Source of the DNA: DTU064 sp045588245
GTDB lineage: Bacteria > Bacillota > Clostridia > Oscillospirales > CAG-272
DNA length: 64,000 nt
Direction of reading: 5' to 3'
NCBI GenBank assembly: GCA_045588245.1
Contig: JAZNDW010000001.1
Location: 62,001-126,000, forward strand
Shown here: positions 8,490 through 17,097 of the stretch, piece by piece
Layout of the letters: each line of letters starts with the position of its first letter
How positions within the stretch are numbered: position 1 is the stretch's first letter
Notes under the pieces: generated by a model
Seen by the model: the letters and a program-made list of their open reading frames with translations, nothing else
Told to the model about the DNA's origin: nothing
The model's database searches: none
Made by a program: the position numbers and the translations under genes

Positions 8490-11129
8490 ATGACGGAATA
8501 CAACGACAAGAAAGATGACGTGCTCGTTGAGCTGACACTTTTAGGAAACAGTGAGGCATACGAAGAGCTCGTTATCAGGCACGAACGTGCCGTTAAGGGC
8601 ACGGCATATAAGGTCACGGGAAACGAATATTCCGCGGAGGACGCTTCGCAGGACGCTTTCGTTTCGGCTTGGATGCACCTCGATTCGTTACACGACTACA
8701 GTAAATTCGGTCCGTGGGTGTGCTCCATTGCTAAAAACTGTGCGCGTAATCTTCACAGGCACTATCGGTGTGCCACACCCGACATAAGCCTGAATCTGCT
8801 CGAATATTCCGATCTTTCCGACTCGGAAGACGATGAGTTTTCGCTCCTCTGCAACCGATACGCCGAGGAAGAGCAAAAAGCGGCGCTTCACGCCGCCATT
8901 GATGAGCTCTCCGAAAAGATACGGCAGGTTATAAAGCTTCATTATTTTGAAGGATATTCCGTCGCGGAAATCGCCGAGCTTCTTTCCCTGCCGGCGGGAA
9001 CGGTGAAATGGCGGCTTTCCGAGGGGAGACGACAACTACGGAAAGGATACGGAATTATGGAAAAAACATACGACGAAAACGAAGCTCTCGTTCGCCGCGT
9101 TATGCGTCAGGTCGAGGAGCTTAAGCTCTGGAGCTTCAAAAACAACAAATCGGGCGTCGAAGAAGTATATCGCGAGGTGCTTGCGAATGTTGAAGCCTTG
9201 CCTGAATCGAAGGAAAAGCACTACGCACTCGCGGACGTTTTGCTGCGCGGATATTGGTGGGTCCCCGGTGAAAAGCGCGACGAGGTGCTCGCTCGCATTA
9301 AGGAATTTGCCATTTTGAGCCACAACGACGACGTTATGCAGGATCTTGTTTACCGTGAGCACAAAGATATGTCTGGGCAGGAAAAGATCGACTTTATGCT
9401 TAACACACAGATCCCGTTTTTGGAGCGTGAAGGCTACGTTAAGTCCCTCGGTTACGTTTGGTTCTGGCTCGGACACGAATATCTCTGTGCAAAGGAAAAC
9501 AATAAAGCCATCGATGCCTTTGACCGCGTAATGGAGGTCCTCACACCAAGCGACGTTTATTATGCTAACGCTATATCCGCAAAGGAATGTTTAGAGATGG
9601 TAATGTCCGTCCCCGACGGTGTTAATTACTTCACCAACGTCACGGGCGAAACATACCGTTACGTTGACGGCAAGCTTTATTTCTGGCAGCAGCCGGGTTA
9701 CAGACACGATAACGGCATAAACCCCGGATGGGCGGAATATAACGAAAGCTTATTCTGGCAAATTCAGGCTTGCGACAGCTTGATGTACGATCCCGAAATG
9801 AAGCCGGGTGATGTGCGCTTGTCGTCCGATAAAAAAGTGACACTTATGTATAAAGAAGCGGGCGTGACGGTCACCGTGCCTGCGGGAACGTTTGAAAACT
9901 GCTCGCGTTACGTTATCGAGGGCGACCATTACGATCTTACTTTTGTTGATGCACTTATCTGCCCCGGTGTCGGCATCGTTCGTCAAACGTCTACACGTTT
10001 TGGCGAAACGGACACGTGGGAGCTTTCCTCATATAAGCTTTGCGGCGGTTATGGTGCGATTCCCTTTGCCGGTGGCAACCGCTGGGAATACGAGATCGTA
10101 TATTCCGACTGCGACGTTGCTTTTGACAATCAAATAAATGTATTTGAAGTGACCTATGTAGGAAGCGATCACATCACGCTTTATCATTCTCAGTTTGTAA
10201 CGGGACTTCGTTACAAAAACGAATGGGTAGGTGCCATCAGCCAAGCTACCGATAAATTTTTCGATTATGAAAACGATAAGATCGTTAACGTGAACGAATA
10301 CCTTGAACACGCCGCAGAGCTTGCCACTACAAGACGTGAAAAGCTTCACACAGAACTCTTGACCAAGGTTATCAAAAGAATCAGCGACACAGATTTTAAC
10401 GATCCCGATGCAGCCGAGGCGGGATATTTCAATTCGTTCCACGTATTGAACGTTATCCCCAAAGACGGTGCTCTGACGCTTTACGATCAAGAATTCCAAA
10501 CGGCGGGGCTATGGCGTATGCAGCATCGCGGCAGCGAGGTTTATAAGATCCTTCACAATTGCCTTTACGACGTATACACGGACGCCGTCGGCTGTTTGTG
10601 GCGCGACGAATGGGTTCCCGGATACTCCGAGAAGCGTGATTTTATGTATTGGAGCTATTCGGTTCACCTCGATTTTGACGTACTTGACGATGAAACCGTC
10701 ACAACGTCGGCAGGAACGTTTGAAAATTGCCGTCACGTTATATCTGACCTTAAAGGACTGCCGTGGGGATGCGGTTACCGCGGCGAGCGAGTCGAATATT
10801 GGTTTGCGCCCGGAGTCGGTATCGTGAAAATGTCGCGTCCAATCAATCCCGAAACACCGAACGTTTGGGAGCTGACCGAATACGACGGCGCTGGCGACGG
10901 TTACTTCCCTGTCACTGACGGACTCCGCCGCAAGTACGCGCCGACCTACATCGGCGACGGTTTCCACGCCTCTGTCGAATATTTTTTCCTTGAGGACGAG
11001 GATGGCATGACGATATATTCCGATCAGCTCGGTACGCAGGATCGCGACAAGTACGAAGAATTTAAGACCGCGATCGACGCCGAGAAAAAGGCAAAAGAAG
11101 AAGCCGAAAAAGCGAAAACAAACGAATAA
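8490..11129 (+). CDS. ECF sigma factor fused to a large C-terminal sensor-like part
   Basis: Residues 1-185 form a sigma-70 family ECF factor: region 2 with GNEYSAEDASQDAFVSAW and FGPWVCSIAKN, and region 4 with LPAGTVKWRLSEGRRQLRK. ECF factors normally stop near residue 190; this one continues to 879. Residues about 190-380 are helical with a TPR-like pair (about 313-370). After that come two related beta-rich modules: GTFENC at 466-471 and 742-747, each followed by PGVGIV (about 492-497 and 774-779) and a W-E-L-(S/T)-x-Y segment; the tail is a charged helix. No membrane segment is seen, so the whole protein should be cytosolic. A GAAAGGAAA box precedes the ATG. No anti-sigma gene is adjacent, and the C-terminal part may do that job (inference). 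Confidence 0.9.
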   Translation: MTEYNDKKDDVLVELTLLGNSEAYEELVIRHERAVKGTAYKVTGNEYSAEDASQDAFVSAWMHLDSLHDYSKFGPWVCSIAKNCARNLHRHYRCATPDISLNLLEYSDLSDSEDDEFSLLCNRYAEEEQKAALHAAIDELSEKIRQVIKLHYFEGYSVAEIAELLSLPAGTVKWRLSEGRRQLRKGYGIMEKTYDENEALVRRVMRQVEELKLWSFKNNKSGVEEVYREVLANVEALPESKEKHYALADVLLRGYWWVPGEKRDEVLARIKEFAILSHNDDVMQDLVYREHKDMSGQEKIDFMLNTQIPFLEREGYVKSLGYVWFWLGHEYLCAKENNKAIDAFDRVMEVLTPSDVYYANAISAKECLEMVMSVPDGVNYFTNVTGETYRYVDGKLYFWQQPGYRHDNGINPGWAEYNESLFWQIQACDSLMYDPEMKPGDVRLSSDKKVTLMYKEAGVTVTVPAGTFENCSRYVIEGDHYDLTFVDALICPGVGIVRQTSTRFGETDTWELSSYKLCGGYGAIPFAGGNRWEYEIVYSDCDVAFDNQINVFEVTYVGSDHITLYHSQFVTGLRYKNEWVGAISQATDKFFDYENDKIVNVNEYLEHAAELATTRREKLHTELLTKVIKRISDTDFNDPDAAEAGYFNSFHVLNVIPKDGALTLYDQEFQTAGLWRMQHRGSEVYKILHNCLYDVYTDAVGCLWRDEWVPGYSEKRDFMYWSYSVHLDFDVLDDETVTTSAGTFENCRHVISDLKGLPWGCGYRGERVEYWFAPGVGIVKMSRPINPETPNVWELTEYDGAGDGYFPVTDGLRRKYAPTYIGDGFHASVEYFFLEDEDGMTIYSDQLGTQDRDKYEEFKTAIDAEKKAKEEAEKAKTNE
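9041..9059 (+). promoter_or_regulatory. Possible internal ribosome binding site and start
   Basis: GAAAGGAT at 9041-9048 stands 8 bp before an in-frame ATG at 9057-9059 (codon 190), exactly at the end of the sigma domain. Translation from here would give the roughly 690 residue C-terminal part alone. This could be a relic of two once separate genes or a real second start. Confidence 0.4.
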
Positions 11130-11134
11130 ATGCT

Positions 11135-11172
11135 AAATTCACCTCCGAAGTCACACCTTCGGGGGTGAATTG
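11135..11172 (+). terminator. Hairpin after the ECF sigma fusion gene
   Basis: AATTCACC-t-CCGAAG pairs with CTTCGG-g-GGTGAATT around a 6 base loop. There is no clean T-run after it, so it may be a weak terminator or an mRNA 3' end hairpin. Confidence 0.5.
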
Positions 11173-11176
11173 CGTC

Positions 11177-11205
11177 TTGACTCTCCTGTAATTTCGGAGT
11201 AAAAT
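11177..11205 (+). promoter_or_regulatory. Sigma-A type promoter for the YbaK-like gene
   Basis: TTGACT (11177-11182) and TAAAAT (11200-11205) are 17 bp apart, 36 bp ahead of the ATG. Confidence 0.7.
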
Positions 11206-11241
11206 ATCTGCGGAATGATTCTATATTGAAAGCAGAACACT

Positions 11242-11718
11242 ATGGCAAAGGTTAAAACGAATGCTCTGCGGCTTCTTGATGCCGCAGGAATTAAATATGA
11301 AACTGTCGAATATGAGGTGAACGAGGACGATCTTTCGGGCACGCACGTCGCCGAGATCGCAGGGATCGATCCCGACATGACGTTCAAAACGCTCGTATGC
11401 AAAAACGAGCGCGGTGAGGCGCTCGTATTCTGCATTCCCGTTGCCGAGGAGCTCGATTTGAAAAAATGCGCGCGTGCGTCGGGCTCAAAGAGCGTCGCTA
11501 TGATCCCCGTTAAAGACATTATGCCTCTGACAGGCTACATTCGCGGCGGGTGCTCACCCGTCGGTATGAAGAAGCGCTTCCCCACCTACATCGACGAGAT
11601 CGCGGAGCTTTTCGACGAGATCTACTGCAGCGCGGGTGTACGCGGTATGCAGATTAAGATTTCCGTCACCGAGCTATTAAACTTCACAGAAGCAAAACTC
11701 GCCGATCTTACGGCGTAA
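11242..11718 (+). CDS. ybaK: Cys-tRNA(Pro)/Cys-tRNA(Cys) deacylase, YbaK/EbsC family
   Basis: The 158 residue protein matches the YbaK/ProX editing-domain fold over its full length. Recognisable segments are GTHVAEIAGIDPDMTFKTLVC, the VFCIPV strand, and DIMPLTGYIRGGCSPVGMKK, which is typical of YbaK. The family hydrolyses Cys wrongly attached to tRNA(Pro) in the cytoplasm. It stands alone between its own promoter and a bidirectional terminator. Confidence 0.93.
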   Translation: MAKVKTNALRLLDAAGIKYETVEYEVNEDDLSGTHVAEIAGIDPDMTFKTLVCKNERGEALVFCIPVAEELDLKKCARASGSKSVAMIPVKDIMPLTGYIRGGCSPVGMKKRFPTYIDEIAELFDEIYCSAGVRGMQIKISVTELLNFTEAKLADLTA

Positions 11719-11750
11719 AAAAAGTGTCGATTTTTAATCGACACTTTTTT
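11717..11750 (+). terminator. Bidirectional terminator between convergent genes
   Basis: A-run, GTGTCGATT/AATCGACAC stem and T-run in near perfect symmetry, placed between the YbaK-like gene (+) and the membrane protein gene (-). It should work on both strands. Confidence 0.88.
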
Positions 11751-11752
11751 GA

Positions 11753-12649
11753 TTATGTTTCTCTTTCAATGATGCAGGTGGCTTTGTTTGTGCCCTTATA
11801 GTTGCCGTCCGCGTCAAATTCGTCCGCGCTGGAATAAACGAACGCCGTAAGCTCGATGAACGCTATGTCATAGCAACCGTCGCGCAGCGTGACCTTCACC
11901 ATCACGTTTTTCGTATCTTCGAAATTTGTTTTTTCGGTTATATGGCTGTACCATGAATCATGTGCATGTGCAACACAATCATATAAATAAAGCTCAAAAT
12001 ACTCCTCAAGCGCGAACGTATCCTTGGGACCTAAAACAGTCGCCGATTCCGTCCTGCCGTTATTGAGATACACCGTAAACTGAAAACCGATCTTATAGCT
12101 GTCGTCAAGCCCCTCGCCTTCCCAGCGGTCAACCCATGTTTCATCCCAATATGTGAAGTTGATCTCCTCTTCCTGCGAGGTGAAAACGGCAAAATACGCA
12201 ACATCACAGATCAAATTCGGCGTACTGTACGTCCACGTATCTACATCCCACAACGGATCATCGTCGTTTTCGGGCCACTGGCTTTTGTATTCCGTTATAA
12301 GATAGCACTTCTTGCCGTTCTTTTTATAGATACCGAGCGGTATCGTTTGCGTCGGTGTGTCAATAACAGTTTCCGATTCCGTTGAATCTGAAAATTCTGT
12401 ATCAGGCAAGTCAGATGTACCGTCCGTCGTGACGTCAACATCAATGCCTATCTCTAAATCCGTTTCATTAGTATTTGACGAATCGTTTGCGGTATCCTCT
12501 TTTTCACCCGTTGTTTCACCGTCATCCGTCATTTCGGCACCGCCGAAAAGAATCATGGAGATAATGATACCGATCGCAATTACAGCTGCAAAAGTGATCC
12601 AGATCGACTCGTTGCCGTAATTTTTAGATTTCTTTTTCTTCATCGCCAT
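11753..12649 (-). CDS. Membrane-anchored extracellular protein of unknown function
   Basis: The frame also offers a GTG at 12658, but AGGTG stands at the right distance before the ATG at 12649, so I prefer that start (298 residues). A Lys-rich N terminus is followed by one membrane segment (about 20-39) and an acidic Ser/Thr/Asp linker (about 45-105), then a roughly 190 residue extracellular part with many aromatic residues and no family I recognise. It lies 18 bp after the asparaginase stop and should be co-transcribed with it; the linkage gives no functional hint. Confidence 0.75.
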   Translation of the reverse strand: MAMKKKKSKNYGNESIWITFAAVIAIGIIISMILFGGAEMTDDGETTGEKEDTANDSSNTNETDLEIGIDVDVTTDGTSDLPDTEFSDSTESETVIDTPTQTIPLGIYKKNGKKCYLITEYKSQWPENDDDPLWDVDTWTYSTPNLICDVAYFAVFTSQEEEINFTYWDETWVDRWEGEGLDDSYKIGFQFTVYLNNGRTESATVLGPKDTFALEEYFELYLYDCVAHAHDSWYSHITEKTNFEDTKNVMVKVTLRDGCYDIAFIELTAFVYSSADEFDADGNYKGTNKATCIIERET

Positions 12650-12667
12650 CGTGAGCACCTATATTGA

Positions 12668-13669
12668 TCAATACAGATCGACGCCGACGGGCGTTAAAAA
12701 TCTTTTTGAAAACTCTTCTTCCGTCGAAGTTTCGGTCAGAAGCCACATCACTTTTGCAACGACAGCTTCAGTCGTCATATTGTATGCTTCGGGAATAGCA
12801 TATTTATGCTTTATCTGCTGACCAACCTGGTATACGGTCATGTCGCTTCCCTCATGCGGAACCTGCGTCGTCATAACGATACGGACACCGCATTTTTTCA
12901 AGTGTGCGATCTTTTCCACAAATTCGTCGCTGTCGTAATACGGTATACCGCCGACGCCGAAGCTCTCGATTATAACGGCGCGGTACCGTTCGGCAACGTA
13001 ATCAAAAATATCAGCACGCATACCCGGTATCAGCTTCACGACCATGACGGATGAATCTATCTTATCGTGAAACTCGACAGGTCCGTCGCAATTCTCACGT
13101 ATGAAATAGCGCACGACGCCGCCTCTTACAAATCCGATCTCGGGATAGTCAATGCTTGAAAAAGCGTTGAAGCTCTTTGTATGCGTTTTTCTTGCTCTTG
13201 TGGCGGCGATAATTTTGCCGTCGAAAACTATATGAACACCGCACGCACCGTCGTCACAGGCGTAAATAAAGGCATCTGTGAGATTTTCGCGCGCGTCCGT
13301 GTCGCGCTTCTCGATCGGTATCTGTGCGCCCGTCAAAACGATCGGCTTACGGCTGTTCTGTATCAGATAATAGATCATCGCCGCGGCGTATGCCATAGTG
13401 TCGGTACCGTGTGTTATAACAAAGCCGTCGAAAAAGTCGTACATATCTTTTATATAAAGAGCGACACGCAGCCAATATTCGGGCTTCATATTCGTACTGT
13501 CAAGATTATATAAGCCGACAGTTGAGATGTTGCAAAAATCTTTGACTTCGGGGACGTGACGCAAAAGCTCATCCGACGCAAGCGTAGGTTCAAGTCCGTT
13601 TTCTCCCGAAGCAGACGCGATCGTACCGCCCGTCGTTATCATTAGTATATTTTTCTTTTCGCTTTTCAT
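12668..13669 (-). CDS. ansA: L-asparaginase, type I (cytoplasmic)
   Basis: The open frame extends to 13711, but the family's N terminus fits the ATG at 13669, giving 333 residues. The two catalytic signatures are present: TTGGTIAS near the N terminus (nucleophile Thr about 16) and VITHGTDTMAYAA. It hydrolyses asparagine to aspartate and ammonia. There is no signal peptide, so it is the cytoplasmic type. A promoter at 13702-13730 precedes it, and a membrane protein gene follows 18 bp downstream. Confidence 0.95.
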   Translation of the reverse strand: MKSEKKNILMITTGGTIASASGENGLEPTLASDELLRHVPEVKDFCNISTVGLYNLDSTNMKPEYWLRVALYIKDMYDFFDGFVITHGTDTMAYAAAMIYYLIQNSRKPIVLTGAQIPIEKRDTDARENLTDAFIYACDDGACGVHIVFDGKIIAATRARKTHTKSFNAFSSIDYPEIGFVRGGVVRYFIRENCDGPVEFHDKIDSSVMVVKLIPGMRADIFDYVAERYRAVIIESFGVGGIPYYDSDEFVEKIAHLKKCGVRIVMTTQVPHEGSDMTVYQVGQQIKHKYAIPEAYNMTTEAVVAKVMWLLTETSTEEEFSKRFLTPVGVDLY

Positions 13670-13701
13670 TTTATCATTCTTTCGTTTATATATGTGTTTT
13701 A

Positions 13702-13730
13702 ATCTTACCACATTTATAAAATCTTATCAA
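13702..13730 (-). promoter_or_regulatory. Promoter for the asparaginase operon
   Basis: On the minus strand TTGATA (13730-13725) and TAAGAT (13707-13702) are 17 bp apart, about 33 bp before the chosen ATG. Confidence 0.7.
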
Positions 13731-13741
13731 CCGAAAGAGGC

Positions 13742-13770
13742 AAAAAAAGCCGCTCACAGCGGCTTTTTTG
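13742..13770 (-). terminator. Rho-independent terminator
   Basis: GCCGCT / AGCGGC stem with a CACA loop, flanked by A and T runs. It lies just downstream of the Gly/Ser/Arg-rich membrane protein gene read on the minus strand. Confidence 0.85.
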
Positions 13771-13782
13771 CAATATATTGTC

Positions 13783-14733
13783 TTATTCTGCAGCTTCAGA
13801 CTCTTCGTTTTTATTTTTGCGAACGGCTTTAATTATGAAATAAACGCCGAAAGCAATAATGCCGATCGTTATTGACAGAGCGATGGGATTCATTCCACCT
13901 TCGCTACCGAACACCTCGTCCATATCTTCGATAACGATAACAGTAGGTATCTCTGTCTGGTCTGAGAAGCTTTGTAGGGCTGTATTCACAGTCGCTTCGG
14001 TGATGGAAAGGCTGCTATAGTTTGTAACGTGCGACTTAAAAGACGCATTTCCCGCACCTGTGCGGAAAGAAGATTCCAGCCCCAAAGAAGCAACTTCGTC
14101 ACGCATCGTTTCCATGATAGTCGCAAGCGATGACGAAAGCGAATATTCGTAGTAACTATCGTCGATAGACGAGAGTACGGCGCTGCCGAACTCCGTCTGT
14201 TCATTGCCGAACATATTTGAGATCTGTGAATCTACGTTGTCGCCGATCCAGGCGATGCAGTAATAACCGTCTGCTTCTTCATTAACGAGGAAAACGAGCA
14301 AAAGGTTATTTTCATAATCGGAGAGTGTTCCGAATTCGTTATAATACTGATCGTTTGCGTACTGTTGAAATGCTTGCTCGCTGTAATAATCGTCGCTGTC
14401 ACTGCTTGTGTTGAAAAGCAACGAGTTAAATAGATTAACGACGACGATCACTATGAAAACAATAATAACAAACGGCGCCAAAGACAGTCCTAGGCATCCG
14501 TTAAGACAACCTCCACCGCCACCGCCGTAATGAACGACGGGCGGTCTATGATGAACATGAACGGGCGGTCTGTAAACGGGCGGTCTGTGCCCTGTTCCTC
14601 CGGGGCGTGAACCACCGCTGAATCCACCGCGCGAACCTCCTCCGAAGCCGCCGCGTGAGCCTCCTCCAAAGCTTCCGCCGCGTGAACCGCCGCCGAAGCC
14701 ACCGCCTCTTGATCCTCCTCCGGGTCCTGGCAT
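13783..14733 (-). CDS. Membrane protein with Gly/Ser/Arg-rich repeats at the N terminus
   Basis: The 316 residue protein starts with about five copies of a GGGSRGGF-like unit (residues 4-45), then a His/Pro-rich stretch (HRPPV repeats, 48-68) and CLNGC. A first membrane segment follows at about 84-105, a roughly 170 residue, mostly acidic domain, and a second membrane segment at about 281-303 with a basic tail. Both termini are likely on the same side of the membrane, so the Gly/Arg-rich region is probably cytoplasmic. A GTGAGG box precedes the ATG. I recall similar Clostridia proteins without known function. The gene stands alone. Confidence 0.75.
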   Translation of the reverse strand: MPGPGGGSRGGGFGGGSRGGSFGGGSRGGFGGGSRGGFSGGSRPGGTGHRPPVYRPPVHVHHRPPVVHYGGGGGGCLNGCLGLSLAPFVIIVFIVIVVVNLFNSLLFNTSSDSDDYYSEQAFQQYANDQYYNEFGTLSDYENNLLLVFLVNEEADGYYCIAWIGDNVDSQISNMFGNEQTEFGSAVLSSIDDSYYEYSLSSSLATIMETMRDEVASLGLESSFRTGAGNASFKSHVTNYSSLSITEATVNTALQSFSDQTEIPTVIVIEDMDEVFGSEGGMNPIALSITIGIIAFGVYFIIKAVRKNKNEESEAAE

Positions 14734-14796
14734 AATTGTATCCTCACTTTCAGTTATATATCCTGCAGTCGGAGACTGTTCTCTCCGATTGAATTA

Positions 14797-14825
14797 AGTA
14801 TATCACACTCGCTTCGATTTGTCAC
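14797..14825 (-). promoter_or_regulatory. Promoter for the Gly/Ser/Arg-rich membrane protein
   Basis: GTGACA (14825-14820) and TATACT (14802-14797) on the minus strand, 17 bp apart. Confidence 0.6.
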
Positions 14826-15007
14826 GCGAATTATGTTATTTTATCAGAAGTGATAATAAATGACGTAATCAGTATCACGCCCAATAAGCATCCTTATGAT
14901 CTGCGCCACCGCGCACCTACAGTCAAAACTGACTGTTAATTCTTCAGATAATTTATTGTAATATTTTTCGAATAATAGCAATAATTTTATATATTTATAA
15001 AGAACAG

Positions 15008-15036
15008 TTGACTATTATCATATATTCTTATATTAA
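15008..15036 (+). promoter_or_regulatory. Candidate promoter for the interrupted lipoprotein gene
   Basis: TTGACT at 15008-15013, with TATTAA 17 bp further on (15031-15036), inside an AT-rich stretch. The AAGGAG ribosome binding site follows at about 15062. Confidence 0.5.
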
Positions 15037-15075
15037 TACTATAATAATTTTATTTTCACATAAGGAGTGAAAGAT

Positions 15076-15672
15076 ATGAAAAAGCTGCTTATCGCCTTTC
15101 TTGCTATTGCTTGTGTGTTCTCTATGTTCGCTATGACCGCGTGCGGAGAAAACTCAGTCGACGAAGAAGGAACCAGCACAAACACTGGTACTGAAACAGA
15201 AACAGAAACCGAGACCGAGACCGAAACCGAGACCTAAACCGAGACCGAAACCGAAGAGATCGTTGAAACAAACGAAGTTGTTGACGGAATTGAAATCGTT
15301 GACAGTTCTGACCCCAAGATCTTCTATGGCGGCTCCTGGACCGTATTCAACGAAGATGACCACTACGCAAGCACCAACCAGTGCTGCTGGACTCCCGGTT
15401 CATTCGCAGAATTCACGTTCATCGGAACCGGTATTGAACTTTATTCCGTAGCAAAGCCGAATTATAACGCTCTGTACATCACCGTAGATGACATCGAAGG
15501 CGAAGAATACTATCCTGTATACGCAGAGACCATTACTCCCGATACTCTCGTGTTCTCTATTTATGATCTTCCCCACGGAGTGCACACGATCTGGATCGAA
15601 GTTCCTATAGATTATTACACCGTTGCTAACGACAACAGCATCTCCATCGACTATTTCAAAGTCATACACTAA
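15076..15672 (+). pseudogene. Lipoprotein gene interrupted by an in-frame TAA
   Basis: From the ATG at 15076 the frame encodes a lipoprotein signal peptide with lipobox MTAC (Cys 23) and a Thr-Glu repeat linker, then hits TAA at 15235-15237 (codon 54). The same frame then continues without a break to TAA at 15670-15672 (198 codons in all) and encodes more Thr-Glu repeats and a roughly 125 residue beta-rich domain with conserved-looking aromatic residues, of a type often found in carbohydrate-binding or esterase-linked domains (inference). The TAA stands where the repeat expects GAA or GAG, so one G-to-T change explains it. Ribosome binding site and terminator are intact. A recent nonsense mutation, a sequencing error or readthrough are all possible. 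Confidence 0.8.
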
Positions 15673-15682
15673 TGATTAATTA

Positions 15683-15717
15683 AAAATCAGCCGCGCCAAT
15701 AACGCGGCTGATTTTTT
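15683..15717 (+). terminator. Rho-independent terminator
   Basis: AATCAGCCGCG / CGCGGCTGATT stem with a 7 base loop and T-run, 10 bp after the end of the interrupted lipoprotein gene. The flanking A-run lets it also serve the convergent gene. Confidence 0.87.
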
Positions 15718-15746
15718 GTTCTGAAAATTTTCAGATTCCTAATGTA

Positions 15747-16307
15747 TTAAACCATATTCTCTATTACGCTTTTCTTTGCTTTGAGAACGAAGAAAAGTGT
15801 CACAAGAACATTAAGCACAGCGAAAAGAAGGGCGCGCAAGATCATACCTAAAACGGGCGAATTCGTCATCATATAAAAAGCGGCATCCATACTGTAAAAC
15901 TGTGCTATTTTTAACGTATAGTTCGGGTTATAGCCGAGAATCGAATAATAAATGGCATAAGGTATCTGGAACACAACGTAGATTCCCGCCTTAATGAGCG
16001 ATTCTTTTAAGAGTCCGCCTTTGAGCTGATCGACGAGCGAAAACTCGCCTGACTTTATCTTTTCTTTCAGCTCTTTTCTGTATTCCGTGTACGACGTTTC
16101 GTTTCTTTCCCAAAGAGCGATGAAAAACACGTCAACGGCAATGCCGAAAATAAGCACGAGCAGATTTGCTCGTCCCGCATATCCGTCAAAATACATCTGC
16201 GAGACCATATTTGTCAATAAGAATCCGTACAAGAACATTGATATAACATGGGCAAGTGCTAACATACCGAGCCAATTCACAATTTTCTTGAATAATTTGT
16301 GATTCAT
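15747..16307 (-). CDS. Multi-pass membrane protein of unknown function
   Basis: The frame is open to 16373, but GGAGAG stands 6 bp before the ATG at 16307, which I take as the start (186 residues). There are about four hydrophobic segments (roughly 12-35, 45-62, 105-130 and 150-175) and short charged loops. I recognise no family. It follows the zinc-ribbon membrane protein gene by 22 bp and should share its promoter at 17098-17126. Confidence 0.75.
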   Translation of the reverse strand: MNHKLFKKIVNWLGMLALAHVISMFLYGFLLTNMVSQMYFDGYAGRANLLVLIFGIAVDVFFIALWERNETSYTEYRKELKEKIKSGEFSLVDQLKGGLLKESLIKAGIYVVFQIPYAIYYSILGYNPNYTLKIAQFYSMDAAFYMMTNSPVLGMILRALLFAVLNVLVTLFFVLKAKKSVIENMV

Positions 16308-16329
16308 AGCTACTCTCCAATAATCATTT

Positions 16330-16923
16330 TTATTGATCTTTTGATATCTTGAGCGAATGATGGCACATCTCACACTTGTCTATGCCGAGCTTATTATCAT
16401 AGCCGCAGACGAAACAGCAAACGGAGTCATCGTCCGACTCGGGAGAAAACTGTAAAAACTTCGTTTCACGAATATGCATCACACGTGAGCCGATCTTATA
16501 CTGTTCAAGGTAAAAATGCATTTCCGCGCCGTGTTTTGTTTCTTTTCCGAACACGGTCCATTTTTTCTTTTCGCCATCGTCTGTCAAAATGTCAAGAATA
16601 ACTGTATTCTTGTAATAATAAGCGGTACGGGAAGCCCCGCTTGCACGCGGCTCCATCGTTGTTATGACCTGCACGTCAACAATCTCTCCGCACCAATCGG
16701 TGTCGGTAATGCCAAAACGTTTATGCGTCTGATAGACTACCAAAACCGCGATCGCCGCATATACGATCACGGTCCATGCACCTATCGATTCCCAGCATTT
16801 AGCGGCGTAATGCACGAGTGTGAACAGTACCGCCGCGTAGATAACGACAGACACGAGTACCTTTTTGATTATCTGCTTACCTACATACCTTTGTATGTCT
16901 TCGGGAACATTAATTTTCTGCAT
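16330..16923 (-). CDS. Membrane protein with a C-terminal zinc-ribbon-like motif
   Basis: The start at 16923 is chosen because GGAG lies 6 bp before it; the upstream ATG at 16935 overlaps that box. The 197 residue protein has two adjacent membrane segments (about 22-40 and 48-63), a roughly 90 residue beta-rich cytoplasmic domain, and at the C terminus CFVCGYDNKLGIDKCEMCHH, two CxxC pairs that probably bind zinc. The function is unknown. It is the first gene of a two-gene operon behind a strong promoter. Confidence 0.75.
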   Translation of the reverse strand: MQKINVPEDIQRYVGKQIIKKVLVSVVIYAAVLFTLVHYAAKCWESIGAWTVIVYAAIAVLVVYQTHKRFGITDTDWCGEIVDVQVITTMEPRASGASRTAYYYKNTVILDILTDDGEKKKWTVFGKETKHGAEMHFYLEQYKIGSRVMHIRETKFLQFSPESDDDSVCCFVCGYDNKLGIDKCEMCHHSLKISKDQ

Positions 16924-17097
16924 AATAATCTCCATTCCGCCGCCAAAGACGGCACAAATTTGAATAGTGTGGCGATATTTTCACGTTGATACTTCTTAAT
17001 ATTGATGCGTATGCTTACTATAGCTGTCGTAAGACAATGATTTTATATATAGTATTTAGCATCGTCGTTTCGCGTTCTGTTTTATCATCATGTGTTA

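Larger units (their letters stand above)
14734..15075. other. Intergenic region with two outward promoters
   Basis: Besides the two promoters listed separately, this 342 bp gap holds a TCGGAGA/TCTCCGA hairpin (about 14769-14790) in the 5' untranslated region of the minus-strand gene and a very AT-rich stretch (14940-15060). I see no coding frame in it. Confidence 0.6.

Noticed and set aside
15154..15363. Minus-strand frame with many Gly/Leu/Phe residues opposite the interrupted lipoprotein gene
   Set aside because: It is the complement of the Thr-Glu repeat and explains nothing; the plus-strand frame has signal peptide, ribosome binding site and terminator.
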